Origin: Knoellia sp. Soil729
Lineage (GTDB): Bacteria; Actinomycetota; Actinomycetes; Actinomycetales; Dermatophilaceae
Direction: 5' to 3'
DNA length: 64,000 nucleotides
Assembly: GCF_001427985.1 (NCBI RefSeq)
Contig: NZ_LMSA01000001.1
Coordinates: 757,137 to 821,136, forward strand
The notes under the pieces were generated by a model that did no database searches, was not told the DNA's origin, and saw nothing but the letters and a program-made list of their open reading frames with translations. Position numbers and translations under genes: made by a program. Below are positions 46,062 through 57,846 of this stretch, piece after piece (positions within the stretch are counted from its first letter, which is position 1; every line of letters starts with the position of its first letter).

Positions 46062-47009
46062 TCACTCCTTCTCACGCAGGGCGCGGAACTGCAGTGCCGT
46101 GACGATCGCCACGACGACGAAGATGATGTAGCTCAGCGACGCGGCATACCCGTAGTTGCCGAACCCGAACTGGCGGTAGGTGTAGAGCGACATGGAGACC
46201 GTGCTGTTGAGCGGCCCGCCGTTCGTCATGACGAAGGGCTCCTCGAAGAACTGCAGGTAGCCGATCATCGTGGTGACCGACACGAAGAGCAGAGTGGGGC
46301 GGAGCATGGGCAGCGTGATGTGCCGGAAGCGCTGCCAGGCACTGGCACCGTCGATGGCCGCCGCCTCGTGCAGGGCCCACGGGACGGCCTGCAGCCCCGC
46401 GAGGAAGATGATCATGCCGGTGCCGAAGTTGCGCCAGGAGGCCATCATGATCAGGGCCGGCATCGACCAGTCCGGGTCACCCAGCCAGTTCGGCCCGTTG
46501 ATCCCGACCCAGCCGAGCACGGTGTTGATGAGCCCGAACTGGCGGTTGAGCAGGAACTGCCAGACCACGGCGACGGCCACGATGGAGGTCACGACGGGGG
46601 TGTAGAAGCCCAGCCGGAACACCGACCTGAAGCGGGAGATCCCTCGGTCGAGCGCCACCGCGGCGGCAAGGGCCATGACCAACGTGAGCGGGACCCCCAC
46701 GACGACGAAGTAGGCGGTGTTGCGCACGGCCTGCAGGAAGTTCTCGTCGGAGAGGGCGCGGGTGTAGTTGTCGAGGCCGATGATGTCGACGGAGAACGGG
46801 GTCCGCAGGTCCTTGGCACGGGTGTCGGTGATGCTCATGAAGAGCGACTGGAGCACCGGCCACACCGTGAACACGAGGAACAGCAGGCAGAACGGCAGGG
46901 CGAGCAGCCACGCCGCGTTCCCCTCCTGGCGGCGCCGACGTGGTCGACGCCGCCCCGGAGGAGCCTCTTCACGGCGCGCGGTGTCGACGCCGTCCGCGAG
47001 GGTGCTCAT
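46062..47009 (-). CDS. Carbohydrate ABC permease (MalF type)
   Basis: Inner-membrane permease of 315 residues. It has a basic N-terminus ([10 protein letters not shown]), a first helix at about 34-55 and five more helices. The EAA loop is EAAAIDGASAWQRFRHITLPMLRP (about 226-249). The ATG at 47009 starts 1 nt after the solute-binding protein stop. It forms the membrane channel with the MalG-type subunit. Confidence 0.93.
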   Translation of the reverse strand: MSTLADGVDTARREEAPPGRRRPRRRRQEGNAAWLLALPFCLLFLVFTVWPVLQSLFMSITDTRAKDLRTPFSVDIIGLDNYTRALSDENFLQAVRNTAYFVVVGVPLTLVMALAAAVALDRGISRFRSVFRLGFYTPVVTSIVAVAVVWQFLLNRQFGLINTVLGWVGINGPNWLGDPDWSMPALIMMASWRNFGTGMIIFLAGLQAVPWALHEAAAIDGASAWQRFRHITLPMLRPTLLFVSVTTMIGYLQFFEEPFVMTNGGPLNSTVSMSLYTYRQFGFGNYGYAASLSYIIFVVVAIVTALQFRALREKE

Positions 47010-47010
47010 G

Positions 47011-48288
47011 TCAGCTGCCGGTGCCGATCGACTCGGCCTGCGACTGCACGGTCTTGAGCGCGGCGGCAGGGTCCGCGCCGGTCTTGGTGACCTTCTCCAT
47101 CTCGGTGTCGAAGGACGTCACCACCTGCTCCCACGTGGGGAAGCTCGGCGGAGCCTTGGCAGTCTCCAGCTGCTTGCCGAACACGGCGAGCTTCTTGTCC
47201 TCCGTGAGGGCCGGGTCCTCCCAGGCGCTTTTGACCGACGGGAGGTCGGTCGAGATGCCGTACCACTTGACCTGGGTCTTGGGGTCGGCGAGCCACTCCA
47301 CGAACTTCCAGGAGGTGTCGCGCTCCTTGGTGTTCTTGAAGACGACGAGGTTCGAGCCGCCGACGAACGAGCTGGACTGCTTGTCGGCCGGGATCTGCAT
47401 GACGTCGTACTTGTCCTTGAATCCCTTGCCACCCGCCTTCTCGACCGCGGACATCATCCACGGACCGGAGATGAACATCGGGACCTTGCCGCTGGCGAAG
47501 TCGGGTTCCGTGGTCGGGGTGGCTGGAGCAGCCTTGTCGGAGATCCCGTCGGTGAAGTACGACTGGTAGTACTTCACGGCTTTGAGCATCTCCGGCGTGT
47601 CGAAGTTGTAGGCCTTGCCGTCGTCCTTGGTGAGGTCGGCGCCCGCCGACCATGCGAACGGCATGATCGACTGCCACGAGCCGGTGCCACCGGCCTGCAG
47701 CCCGATCCCCCACTTCGCGCCAGCCTTGTCCTGCATGGCCTTGGCCATGTCCTTGAGGCCCGCCCAGTCCGTCGGTGGGGTGGTGATGCCGGCCTTCTTC
47801 GCGAGGTCGGTGCGGTAGTAGACCAGACGGGTCTCGACGTACCAAGGGATGCCGTAGGAGGTGCCGCCGACCTCGGTGGTCTTCTGGGCGCCGTCGAAGA
47901 AGACGGACTTGTCGATGCCCCCAGGAGTCGGGTCGAGGGCGTCCATGCCGGCGAACTCACCCATCCAGGTGGTGCCGACCATGGCAACGTCAGGCGTCTT
48001 GTTGGCCGTGATGGCAGTGGTGAACTTGTCGTGGGCGGCGTCCCACGGGATCGCGGTGACGTTGACCTTGGAGCCCGGGTTCGCCGACTCGAACTCCTTG
48101 GCCAGCTTCGGGAGGTTCTCTCCCTCCGCACCCATCGCCCACACGGTGATGGTTCCTGTGGCGGCGCCGGACTTGACGGGGGCGCCGGTCTCGCTCCCGC
48201 CGGACTTCGCATCGTCCCGTCCGCACGCGGACAGGGTCAGTGCCACGGCGGCCAGGCCGGCCACGGTGATGGTGCTCTTGCGTCTCAT
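47011..48288 (-). CDS. Sugar-binding lipoprotein of ABC importer
   Basis: Extracellular solute-binding protein (family 1, MalE-like) of 425 residues. ATG 48288 gives MRRKSTITVAGLAAVALTL and the lipobox LSAC (Cys about 23), so it is membrane-anchored. TITVWAMGAEGENLPKLAKEFESANPG near residue 45 and SFVGGSNLVVFKNTKERD near 310 are typical. It overlaps the LacI gene stop by 4 nt (ATGA), an unusual direct coupling of regulator and binding protein. Ligand is inferred to be a glucose oligosaccharide. Confidence 0.93.
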   Translation of the reverse strand: MRRKSTITVAGLAAVALTLSACGRDDAKSGGSETGAPVKSGAATGTITVWAMGAEGENLPKLAKEFESANPGSKVNVTAIPWDAAHDKFTTAITANKTPDVAMVGTTWMGEFAGMDALDPTPGGIDKSVFFDGAQKTTEVGGTSYGIPWYVETRLVYYRTDLAKKAGITTPPTDWAGLKDMAKAMQDKAGAKWGIGLQAGGTGSWQSIMPFAWSAGADLTKDDGKAYNFDTPEMLKAVKYYQSYFTDGISDKAAPATPTTEPDFASGKVPMFISGPWMMSAVEKAGGKGFKDKYDVMQIPADKQSSSFVGGSNLVVFKNTKERDTSWKFVEWLADPKTQVKWYGISTDLPSVKSAWEDPALTEDKKLAVFGKQLETAKAPPSFPTWEQVVTSFDTEMEKVTKTGADPAAALKTVQSQAESIGTGS

Positions 48289-49352
48289 CGGACTCTCACT
48301 TTCTGGGGGTGGGGCAGGGTCGGCAGATCGAGGTCTGGGGCGCTCGCGTTCTCGGGGCATCCGCACGAGCCGCGGATGACGACCTCCGTCGGGAGGACGT
48401 GCCGATCAGGTTCGCGAGCAGCACCCGTGACGAGCTGGTGGAGCCGGTCGGCGGCGAGTGCGCCGACGTCACGAACCGGCTGGCGCACGGTGGTCAGGCC
48501 CGGACGGACGTACCTCGACGTCATCACGTCGTCCCAACCCACGACGGAGATGTCCCCCGGCACGTCCACCCCTGCGCGCAGCAGTCCGGCCATGATGGCC
48601 AACGCCAGCTCGTCGTTGCCGCACACGAGCGCGTCGGCACGGAGGTCGCCCGCGATGATCCGCTCGGCCACGCCCTGACCCTCGCTCTCCCGGAACGACG
48701 CCAGGACGGGCTGCGCCGGCTCCAGGCCGGCGCCCACGTGGGCGGCGACGAACCCGTCGAACCTCTCGCGCACGTCGTGGGCCGCCCCGGGGTCACCGAC
48801 GAACAACAGCCGTGACCGACCGTGCCCCAGCACGTGGTTGGTGAGTCGCCTCGAGCTGTCGAGGTTCTCGGTTGCGATGACCTCCACGTCGGGATCGTCG
48901 TCCCCGGCAATGAGGACGACCTTCTTGGTCCCGGCCCTCAGCTGCTCCAGGTCGCAACCGAGGACCGCGATACCGTCGACGCGGGTCGCGAGGCTGCGCA
49001 CGGCGGACGTGCTGGCGCGGGCGTGGCCCGCGATGACGAGCATGACGCCCTGCTGGAGCTCCGCCGCCCTCGTCTCGAAGCCGGCGAGGAGCTCGGCGTA
49101 GTAGGGCCCACCCAGCTCCGGGAGAACCAGCCCGAGAGTGTGGTGACGTCGGGCGGCCAGGCTGCGCGCGGCCCCGGAGGGGAGGTAGTCGAGGTCGTCG
49201 ACAGCGGCAAGGACCTTGCGCCGGGTTGCTTCCGTGACCCGCGCGGAACCGGCCAGGACCCTCGACACGGTGGCGATGGAGACGCGCGCGCGGTCGGCCA
49301 CCGCGTAGATGGTTGCGGCCACCTGCGGTCGTCCCTGCGCATCGTCCGTCAT
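48285..49352 (-). CDS. LacI family regulator of glucan utilisation operon
   Basis: Repressor of 355 residues. The helix-turn-helix and hinge helix occupy about 14-68 (TIYAVADRARVSIATVSRVLAGSARVT ... DYLPSGAARSLA). The periplasmic-binding-like sugar domain follows, with GDISVVGWDD (about 270). It is the first gene of the operon LacI-SBP-MalF-MalG-GH144-GH3. A near-perfect operator lies 12 bp before its start codon, so it probably represses itself and everything downstream. Confidence 0.94.
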   Translation of the reverse strand: MTDDAQGRPQVAATIYAVADRARVSIATVSRVLAGSARVTEATRRKVLAAVDDLDYLPSGAARSLAARRHHTLGLVLPELGGPYYAELLAGFETRAAELQQGVMLVIAGHARASTSAVRSLATRVDGIAVLGCDLEQLRAGTKKVVLIAGDDDPDVEVIATENLDSSRRLTNHVLGHGRSRLLFVGDPGAAHDVRERFDGFVAAHVGAGLEPAQPVLASFRESEGQGVAERIIAGDLRADALVCGNDELALAIMAGLLRAGVDVPGDISVVGWDDVMTSRYVRPGLTTVRQPVRDVGALAADRLHQLVTGAAREPDRHVLPTEVVIRGSCGCPENASAPDLDLPTLPHPQKVRVR

Positions 49353-49363
49353 GAGCCCTCATC

Positions 49364-49381
49364 CTTGAAAGCGCTTACAAG
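49364..49381. promoter_or_regulatory. LacI-type operator
   Basis: CTTGAAAGCGCTTACAAG is an 18-bp palindrome with one mismatched pair, centred on the AAGCGCTT core typical of LacI/GalR operators. It lies 12 bp upstream of the regulator's ATG and would block the operon promoter. No second copy was seen in the cluster. Confidence 0.75.
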
Positions 49382-49462
49382 ATGCCTTCGAGAATGGCGA
49401 GGCCGCTGAGGACTACGGTCTGGTAACTAGGTCACGGTTCGGTAACGGAGCGTGGGGCACGC

Positions 49463-50209
49463 TCACGGGTGGTTCTGTCCGGCCTTCTCCTGCGCCTTGA
49501 TGCGGGCCCAGGCCTCCTCGACCTCTTCGGGCGTCGAGGCGTCCCCGTCGGCGAACACGTGGGGATGGCGCCGGACGAGCTTGGCGACGAGGACGGCAGC
49601 CACCTCGTCGATGTCGAACTGGTCCTGCGGCGACTCGGCGTCCTCGGCGACCCGCGAGTGGAACAGCACCTGCAGCAGGACGTCACCGAGCTCCTCGGCG
49701 AGGTGCTGACGGTCCCCGGAGGCAATGGCCTCGACCGCCTCGCCGGCCTCCTCGGTCAGGTACTTGGCCAGCGACTCGTGCGTCTGCTGGGCGTCCCACG
49801 GGCACCCGCCGGGTGAGCGCAGCCGGTCCATGACCGCAACAGCGTCGAGAAGCCGGGAGCCCGGCACGTCCCACGAGCCGACGATGACCTCGACCTCGGG
49901 CGGGTCCTCGAGCCGCGACACCTCGGAGGCGATGGCGTCGGTGAGGCCCGGGTCGGCGTCCGAGGAGCCCAGCCAGACGACATCGGTCTCGAGCGAGCGC
50001 GTCACGAGCAGCCGGGCGACGTCCGGCGCGGACAGGTCGGGACCGACAGGGTCCACCCCGAGGCCGGACTCGACGATGGCGTCCACGACCGGCTCCGACA
50101 GGTCCCGGCACAGGCGCGCGGAAGCCGACTCCACGGCATACCACGCACTCCTCGTCAGCAGGCCCGGTGCGACACGGGGACTGGTGACGAGCAGGCTCAG
50201 GCGCCCCAC
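49463..50209 (-). CDS. mazG: MazG family nucleoside triphosphate pyrophosphohydrolase
   Basis: House-cleaning NTP pyrophosphatase of 248 residues. The N-terminal about 120 residues are a degenerate SAM-methylase-like region that is common in actinobacterial MazG. The MazG domain begins LRSPGGCPWDAQQTHESLAKYLTEEAGEAVEAI (about 132-164) and continues ELGDVLLQVLFHSRVAE with the Mg-binding Glu/Asp set. GTG 50209 is 4 nt after the previous stop, downstream of mfd. The mfd-mazG link is conserved in the phylum. Confidence 0.93.
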   Translation of the reverse strand: MGRLSLLVTSPRVAPGLLTRSAWYAVESASARLCRDLSEPVVDAIVESGLGVDPVGPDLSAPDVARLLVTRSLETDVVWLGSSDADPGLTDAIASEVSRLEDPPEVEVIVGSWDVPGSRLLDAVAVMDRLRSPGGCPWDAQQTHESLAKYLTEEAGEAVEAIASGDRQHLAEELGDVLLQVLFHSRVAEDAESPQDQFDIDEVAAVLVAKLVRRHPHVFADGDASTPEEVEEAWARIKAQEKAGQNHP

Positions 50210-50213
50210 GCGG

Positions 50214-50720
50214 TCATCCCGCGTTGGATGCGGAGACGAGCCAGTTGGGCTGGTCGGGGATGACTGCGGCCACGGACGGGTCGAAGGTGCCGTAGCGGGG
50301 GTTGACCGTCATGTCGATGGCCGCGAACTTCTTGGTGAGGTCCTGGCGCCCGGCGTCGTCGATCTGCTGCAGGCTCGCCTCGGCCTGCAGGATCTCGACG
50401 GTGGCGTCACTGGGCTCCTCGGGGAAGTCCTTGAAGGCGGCCCGCGCGGCCGAGCGGCTCTGGGGCGCACCCGCCTTGGCTGCGGCCTCGTTGATGTAGG
50501 GCGCGCGGATGAGCAGGGTGAGCGCCTGGTCGGCGGTGAGGGGCTGCTCGGGCTTGAAGGCCTTGTTGATCTGCTCGGTGGCCACCCGCACCTGCTGCTC
50601 GGTGATGACCCGACCGTCGACGACGGCTGCCGTCTGCGCGGACGTGGTGCCCGAGCAAGCGGAGAGCGCGAGCACGCTCGCGAGGGCGAGAACGGTGGTG
50701 CGAGCCTTCACGGCCTTCAC
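50214..50720 (-). CDS. Exported SurA-N-like lipoprotein
   Basis: Putative lipoprotein of 168 residues between mfd and mazG. GTG 50720 with AAGGGA upstream gives VKAVKARTTVLALASVLALSAC, a signal with lipobox LSAC. An ATG at 50738 that overlaps the mfd stop (ATGA) is an equal alternative. The body (VVDGRVITEQQVRVATEQIN..., then an Ala/Gln-rich helical region) resembles the N-terminal SurA/PrsA chaperone module, but no PPIase domain follows. A role in folding of exported proteins is a guess. Confidence 0.75.
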   Translation of the reverse strand: MKAVKARTTVLALASVLALSACSGTTSAQTAAVVDGRVITEQQVRVATEQINKAFKPEQPLTADQALTLLIRAPYINEAAAKAGAPQSRSAARAAFKDFPEEPSDATVEILQAEASLQQIDDAGRQDLTKKFAAIDMTVNPRYGTFDPSVAAVIPDQPNWLVSASNAG

Positions 50721-50734
50721 AGGGTGTCCCTTCG

Positions 50735-54388
<3,654 letters not shown>

Positions 54389-54396
54389 CGCCCCAC

Positions 54397-54402
54397 AGCC
54401 TA
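54397..54402 (-). promoter_or_regulatory. mfd -10 box, near-leaderless arrangement
   Basis: TAGGCT on the minus strand (54402-54397) lies 8 nt before the mfd ATG. No ribosome binding site is seen. Confidence 0.4.
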
Positions 54403-54474
54403 GTTTCTGTTTCCGGGGTCGCGACACGACGGGGCGTGGGGACGGATCTCGCGCAGCCCCCCGGGCTCACGCGG

Positions 54475-55998
54475 TCACGGTTGCAGGCGCAGCAGCCACC
54501 GGACCAGCCTCGTCATCCGGTCGGGGACGGGGAGGATGCCGAGGGTGTTGCGCACGATGTGTGCGCCGACGAGCCGGAGCACCGCCAGGTAGGCGACGCC
54601 GGTGACGAGCCCACCCACGAGCACCTGCACGACGGCGGAGGAGACACCGTCGAGGGCTGTCATGGCGAGCAGGCCCGCCGCGAGGCACAGGGCCGTGGGA
54701 GCAAGCACGACCGCGAAGGGTCGCGCGACCGATGCGACCGGCGCCCCGATGAGACGCGCCACGAGGAGCCACCGGGCCGCCGTTGCGAGCACGGCCACGA
54801 CCACGAAGCCGACAGCGACACCGAGCAGGCCCCAGCGGACCGCGACCACCGTGGTGCCCACGGTCACGGCGTCGACGACGACGGCGTAGGCGAGCCAGGC
54901 ACCGGGCCGGGAGAGGCCATAGAAGAGGCCGTGGTCGACCATGGCCCCGAGCGTGATGATGCCCGCGACGGCGAGGGCCTGGCTGGGCGCGACGCTCTGC
55001 CGCCACTGCTCCCCGAAGAGCAGCGGTACCAGCACCGGAGCCGTCACCACGATGACCGCCATGAAGGGCGCCACCACGGCGTAGGCGACGCCCAGCGCCT
55101 TGGCGTAGGAGCCGCGGACGCGGTCGGGAGCCTCGCGGACCCGGGCGAACAGGACGGTGGACACGGGGACGAGCGAGGCGGAGGTCAGCTCCTGGGCCGT
55201 CTGCACCAGGCGTTGCGCGATGCTGAGCAGACCGAAGGTCGCCGGTCCCAGCGTCACGGTGATGACCCACGCCTCGGCCCACAGCCGGGAGGTCGCCACG
55301 AGGTCCACGCCCGACACCCGCAGGCCGAAGGAGGCCATCCGGCGGAACTCCGCCGGAGCCACCACCAGCGAGGGCCGCCACCGCGCCGTCCGCCAGGCAA
55401 GGACCGCGATGACCCACTGGCCCACGACGACCTGGCTCACCAACGCCCATACCCCACCCCCGGAGAGCGCGACGGCGACGGCGACCACCTGGGCGAGCAG
55501 GGCCGCGCCCATGCCCTGCAGCGCCACCGTGCGGAAGGCCAGGGCCCGGCGCAGCAGGGCCAGCGGGACCGCGGCGAGGACGGTGGCAGCCACGGCGAGG
55601 GCGAGGGCCCGGAGGACGTCCGTCAGCTCCGGGAGCGAGAACGCCGCCGCGAGCAGCGGCGCGACGGCGACGAGCCCGGCCGACAGCAGGGTCCCGGCGC
55701 CGACGGAGAGCCACAGCGCCGTGCTCAGCGTGCGCTGGTCCGGCTCCTCCGCCTGCAGCAGGTAGGTCGAGAACCCGAGGTCCGCCAGGAGGTACACCAT
55801 CGGGATGACCGTCATCGCGGCAGCCACCACGCCGAAGTCCCGCGGCGACAGCTCTCGGGTGAGGACCAGCAGGGTGACGAAGCCGAAGGCCCGCACCACC
55901 CACTTCTGGGCTGCCAGCCACGCGACGCCCGCCGCCGCCTGGGCACCGAGCCCTTCCTGGGGGCGGACCCGCTCCGCGCTCGTCGACATCTCGCTCAT
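54475..55998 (-). CDS. Oligosaccharide flippase (Wzx / MOP family)
   Basis: Polytopic membrane protein of 507 residues with 12-14 hydrophobic segments, matching polysaccharide exporters that flip lipid-linked repeat units. Typical stretches are LVLTRELSPRDFGVVAAAM (TM1-2) and SIAQRLVQTAQELTSASLVPVSTVLFARV in the middle. ATG 55998 has GGAG upstream, 13 nt after the aminotransferase stop. It is the last gene of the surface-glycan operon and supplies its export step. No polymerase (Wzy) is visible in the window. Confidence 0.9.
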   Translation of the reverse strand: MSEMSTSAERVRPQEGLGAQAAAGVAWLAAQKWVVRAFGFVTLLVLTRELSPRDFGVVAAAMTVIPMVYLLADLGFSTYLLQAEEPDQRTLSTALWLSVGAGTLLSAGLVAVAPLLAAAFSLPELTDVLRALALAVAATVLAAVPLALLRRALAFRTVALQGMGAALLAQVVAVAVALSGGGVWALVSQVVVGQWVIAVLAWRTARWRPSLVVAPAEFRRMASFGLRVSGVDLVATSRLWAEAWVITVTLGPATFGLLSIAQRLVQTAQELTSASLVPVSTVLFARVREAPDRVRGSYAKALGVAYAVVAPFMAVIVVTAPVLVPLLFGEQWRQSVAPSQALAVAGIITLGAMVDHGLFYGLSRPGAWLAYAVVVDAVTVGTTVVAVRWGLLGVAVGFVVVAVLATAARWLLVARLIGAPVASVARPFAVVLAPTALCLAAGLLAMTALDGVSSAVVQVLVGGLVTGVAYLAVLRLVGAHIVRNTLGILPVPDRMTRLVRWLLRLQP

Positions 55999-56011
55999 CG
56001 CTCCGTTGTCC

Positions 56012-57130
56012 TCAGCCGACGACGGTCCGCAGGGCTGCAGCGAGGACGTCGACGACCCGTTCCTGCTGTTCGGCGGTGATCCCGGGGAAGATCGGCAGGG
56101 AGAGAATCTCGGTCGCGGCCTGTTCGCTCACCGGGAAGTCTCCGGGCCCGTGGCCGAGGCGCTCCATCGCGGGCGTGAGGTGCACCGGGACCGGGTAGTG
56201 CACCGCGGCGCCCACCCCCTCGTCCTGGAGGTGCCGCAGGACCGCGTCGCGTTCCGGGACACGCACGACGTAGAGGTGCCACACGTGCTCGTTGCCCGGG
56301 AGGGTGACCGGCAGGCGCACACCTTGCATGCCGGCGAGGAGGGAGCCGTAACGGGCGGCCGCTTCGCGGCGCTGCTCGTTCCACCCGCCCAGCCGGGCCA
56401 GCTTGGCCCGCAGGACCACGGCCTGGAGCGTGTCGAGCCGCGAGTTGAACCCGGCCCGGGTGTGGACGTACTTCGCCGGGCTGCCGTGTGCGCCCATGAG
56501 GCGGACCTCCCGGGCCAGGTCCTCGTCATCGGTGAGCACCGCGCCTGCATCCCCGTAGGCGCCGAGGTTCTTGCCCGGGTAGAAGCTGGTCGCGGCCATG
56601 ACGCCGAACGTTCCGGCTGACTGCCCGTTCCGCGTGGCGCCCTGGGACTGTGCGCCGTCCTCGATGACGGCGACACCGTGCTCGAGGAGCGTGGACGGCA
56701 GCTGTTCGAAGGGTGCGACCTGCCCGTAGAGGTCGACCGGCAGCACCGCCCGCGTGCGCTCCGTGACCACGCCGTCGACCGCTGCGGCGTCGAGGAGCAA
56801 CGCCTCGTCGTCGACATCCACGAGGACCGGCACTGCGCCGATCCGCACGACCGCCTCCGCCGTGGCGATGAAGGTGTTTGCGGGGAGGACGACCTCGTCG
56901 CCCACCCCCACGCCGACTGCCCGCAGCGCCATCTCGAGGGCATCCGTGCCGTTGGCGACGCCGACGCACCACCGAGCGCCGGTGAAGTTGGCGTACTCCT
57001 CCTCGAAGGCGGCGACCGCCTTCCCACCGATGAAGTCCCCCGCCGCGAGGACCTGCTGGAACCCCTCAAGCACCTCCTCCGCCACCACGGCGTGCTGTGC
57101 GGAGAGGTCGACGAGCGGGATCGACGTCAC
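56012..57130 (-). CDS. DegT/DnrJ/EryC1 sugar aminotransferase, 3-keto type
   Basis: PLP-dependent aminotransferase of 372 residues acting on a keto-sugar nucleotide. GTG 57130 overlaps the acetyltransferase stop by 4 nt. The PLP lysine lies in SFYPGKNLGAYGDAGA (about 184-199), a form seen in 3-amino-sugar enzymes such as QdtB/FdtB/WlbC. IPLVDLSAQ at the start and NGTDALEMALRAVGVGVGDEV are family blocks. With the Gfo/Idh/MocA oxidase in the same operon, amination at C3 is the likely job. Confidence 0.92.
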   Translation of the reverse strand: MTSIPLVDLSAQHAVVAEEVLEGFQQVLAAGDFIGGKAVAAFEEEYANFTGARWCVGVANGTDALEMALRAVGVGVGDEVVLPANTFIATAEAVVRIGAVPVLVDVDDEALLLDAAAVDGVVTERTRAVLPVDLYGQVAPFEQLPSTLLEHGVAVIEDGAQSQGATRNGQSAGTFGVMAATSFYPGKNLGAYGDAGAVLTDDEDLAREVRLMGAHGSPAKYVHTRAGFNSRLDTLQAVVLRAKLARLGGWNEQRREAAARYGSLLAGMQGVRLPVTLPGNEHVWHLYVVRVPERDAVLRHLQDEGVGAAVHYPVPVHLTPAMERLGHGPGDFPVSEQAATEILSLPIFPGITAEQQERVVDVLAAALRTVVG

Positions 57131-57846
57131 GATGCCACCTCCGTTGGTCCCTGTGCCTCGGTGAGGGCCATCGGGCCCTCGGGCCACGGCAGGGGCGCGC
57201 GTCTCACGTCGCGGGCAGGGGTGCCGAACCAGAGGCGCTCGTCGGGCACGTCACGGGTCACCGTGGACCCCATGCCGACCATGGCCCATTCACCGATCCG
57301 GCAGCCCTCACGCACACAGACGCCGCTCGACACATAGGCACCGGTTCCCACCTGCACACCGCCCCCCAGGCGCACGCCCGACGCCAGGGTGGCGTGGTCG
57401 CCCACCTCGACGTCGTGGGTGAACACGACCTGCGGCATGACGGCGACATGCGCCCCCACCACCACGTCGGCCGTGAGGACCACGTGGGCCAGGACGACCG
57501 TCCCCGGGCCGAGCCGGCAGCTGGAGCCGACGCTCGAGTCCGGGTGGACCAGCGTCGCCCACCGGTCCGGCTCGAGACCGAGCCGCGAGACGATGTCGCG
57601 ACGGGTGGTGTAGTCGTCGGGCCGACCCACTGCGACGACCACGGCTGCGTCCGGGTGGGCGGCCAGCTGGTCGACCCCGCCCAGGACCGTCCCTCCGACC
57701 AGGGTGCGACCGTGCAGCGTCGGGTCGTCGTCGAGGAACCCGCGCAGCTCGACCGAGCCGTCGCGCGCGTGCAGGGCGTGCACCGTCTCAGCGGTCTCGC
57801 GGGCAAACCCACCCGCGCCGATGATGACGACCGGCCGTGCCCTCAC
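57127..57846 (-). CDS. NeuD/PglD-type sugar O/N-acetyltransferase
   Basis: Acetyl-CoA-dependent acetyltransferase of 239 residues. An N-terminal Rossmann-like part binds the sugar nucleotide (VVIIGAGGFARETAETV, 6-22). A left-handed beta-helix of hexapeptide repeats follows from about 95 (VVLAHVVLTADVVVGAHVAVMPQVVF). His in THDVEVGDHATLASG is the expected general base. It lies between two aminotransferase genes with 4-nt overlaps and probably acetylates one of their products. Confidence 0.92.
   Translation of the reverse strand: MRARPVVIIGAGGFARETAETVHALHARDGSVELRGFLDDDPTLHGRTLVGGTVLGGVDQLAAHPDAAVVVAVGRPDDYTTRRDIVSRLGLEPDRWATLVHPDSSVGSSCRLGPGTVVLAHVVLTADVVVGAHVAVMPQVVFTHDVEVGDHATLASGVRLGGGVQVGTGAYVSSGVCVREGCRIGEWAMVGMGSTVTRDVPDERLWFGTPARDVRRAPLPWPEGPMALTEAQGPTEVAS

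Noticed and set aside
49410..49460. Two GGTAAC motifs upstream of the LacI gene as MtrA boxes
   Set aside because: Spacing and flanks do not form a clear direct repeat, and no wall gene is adjacent.
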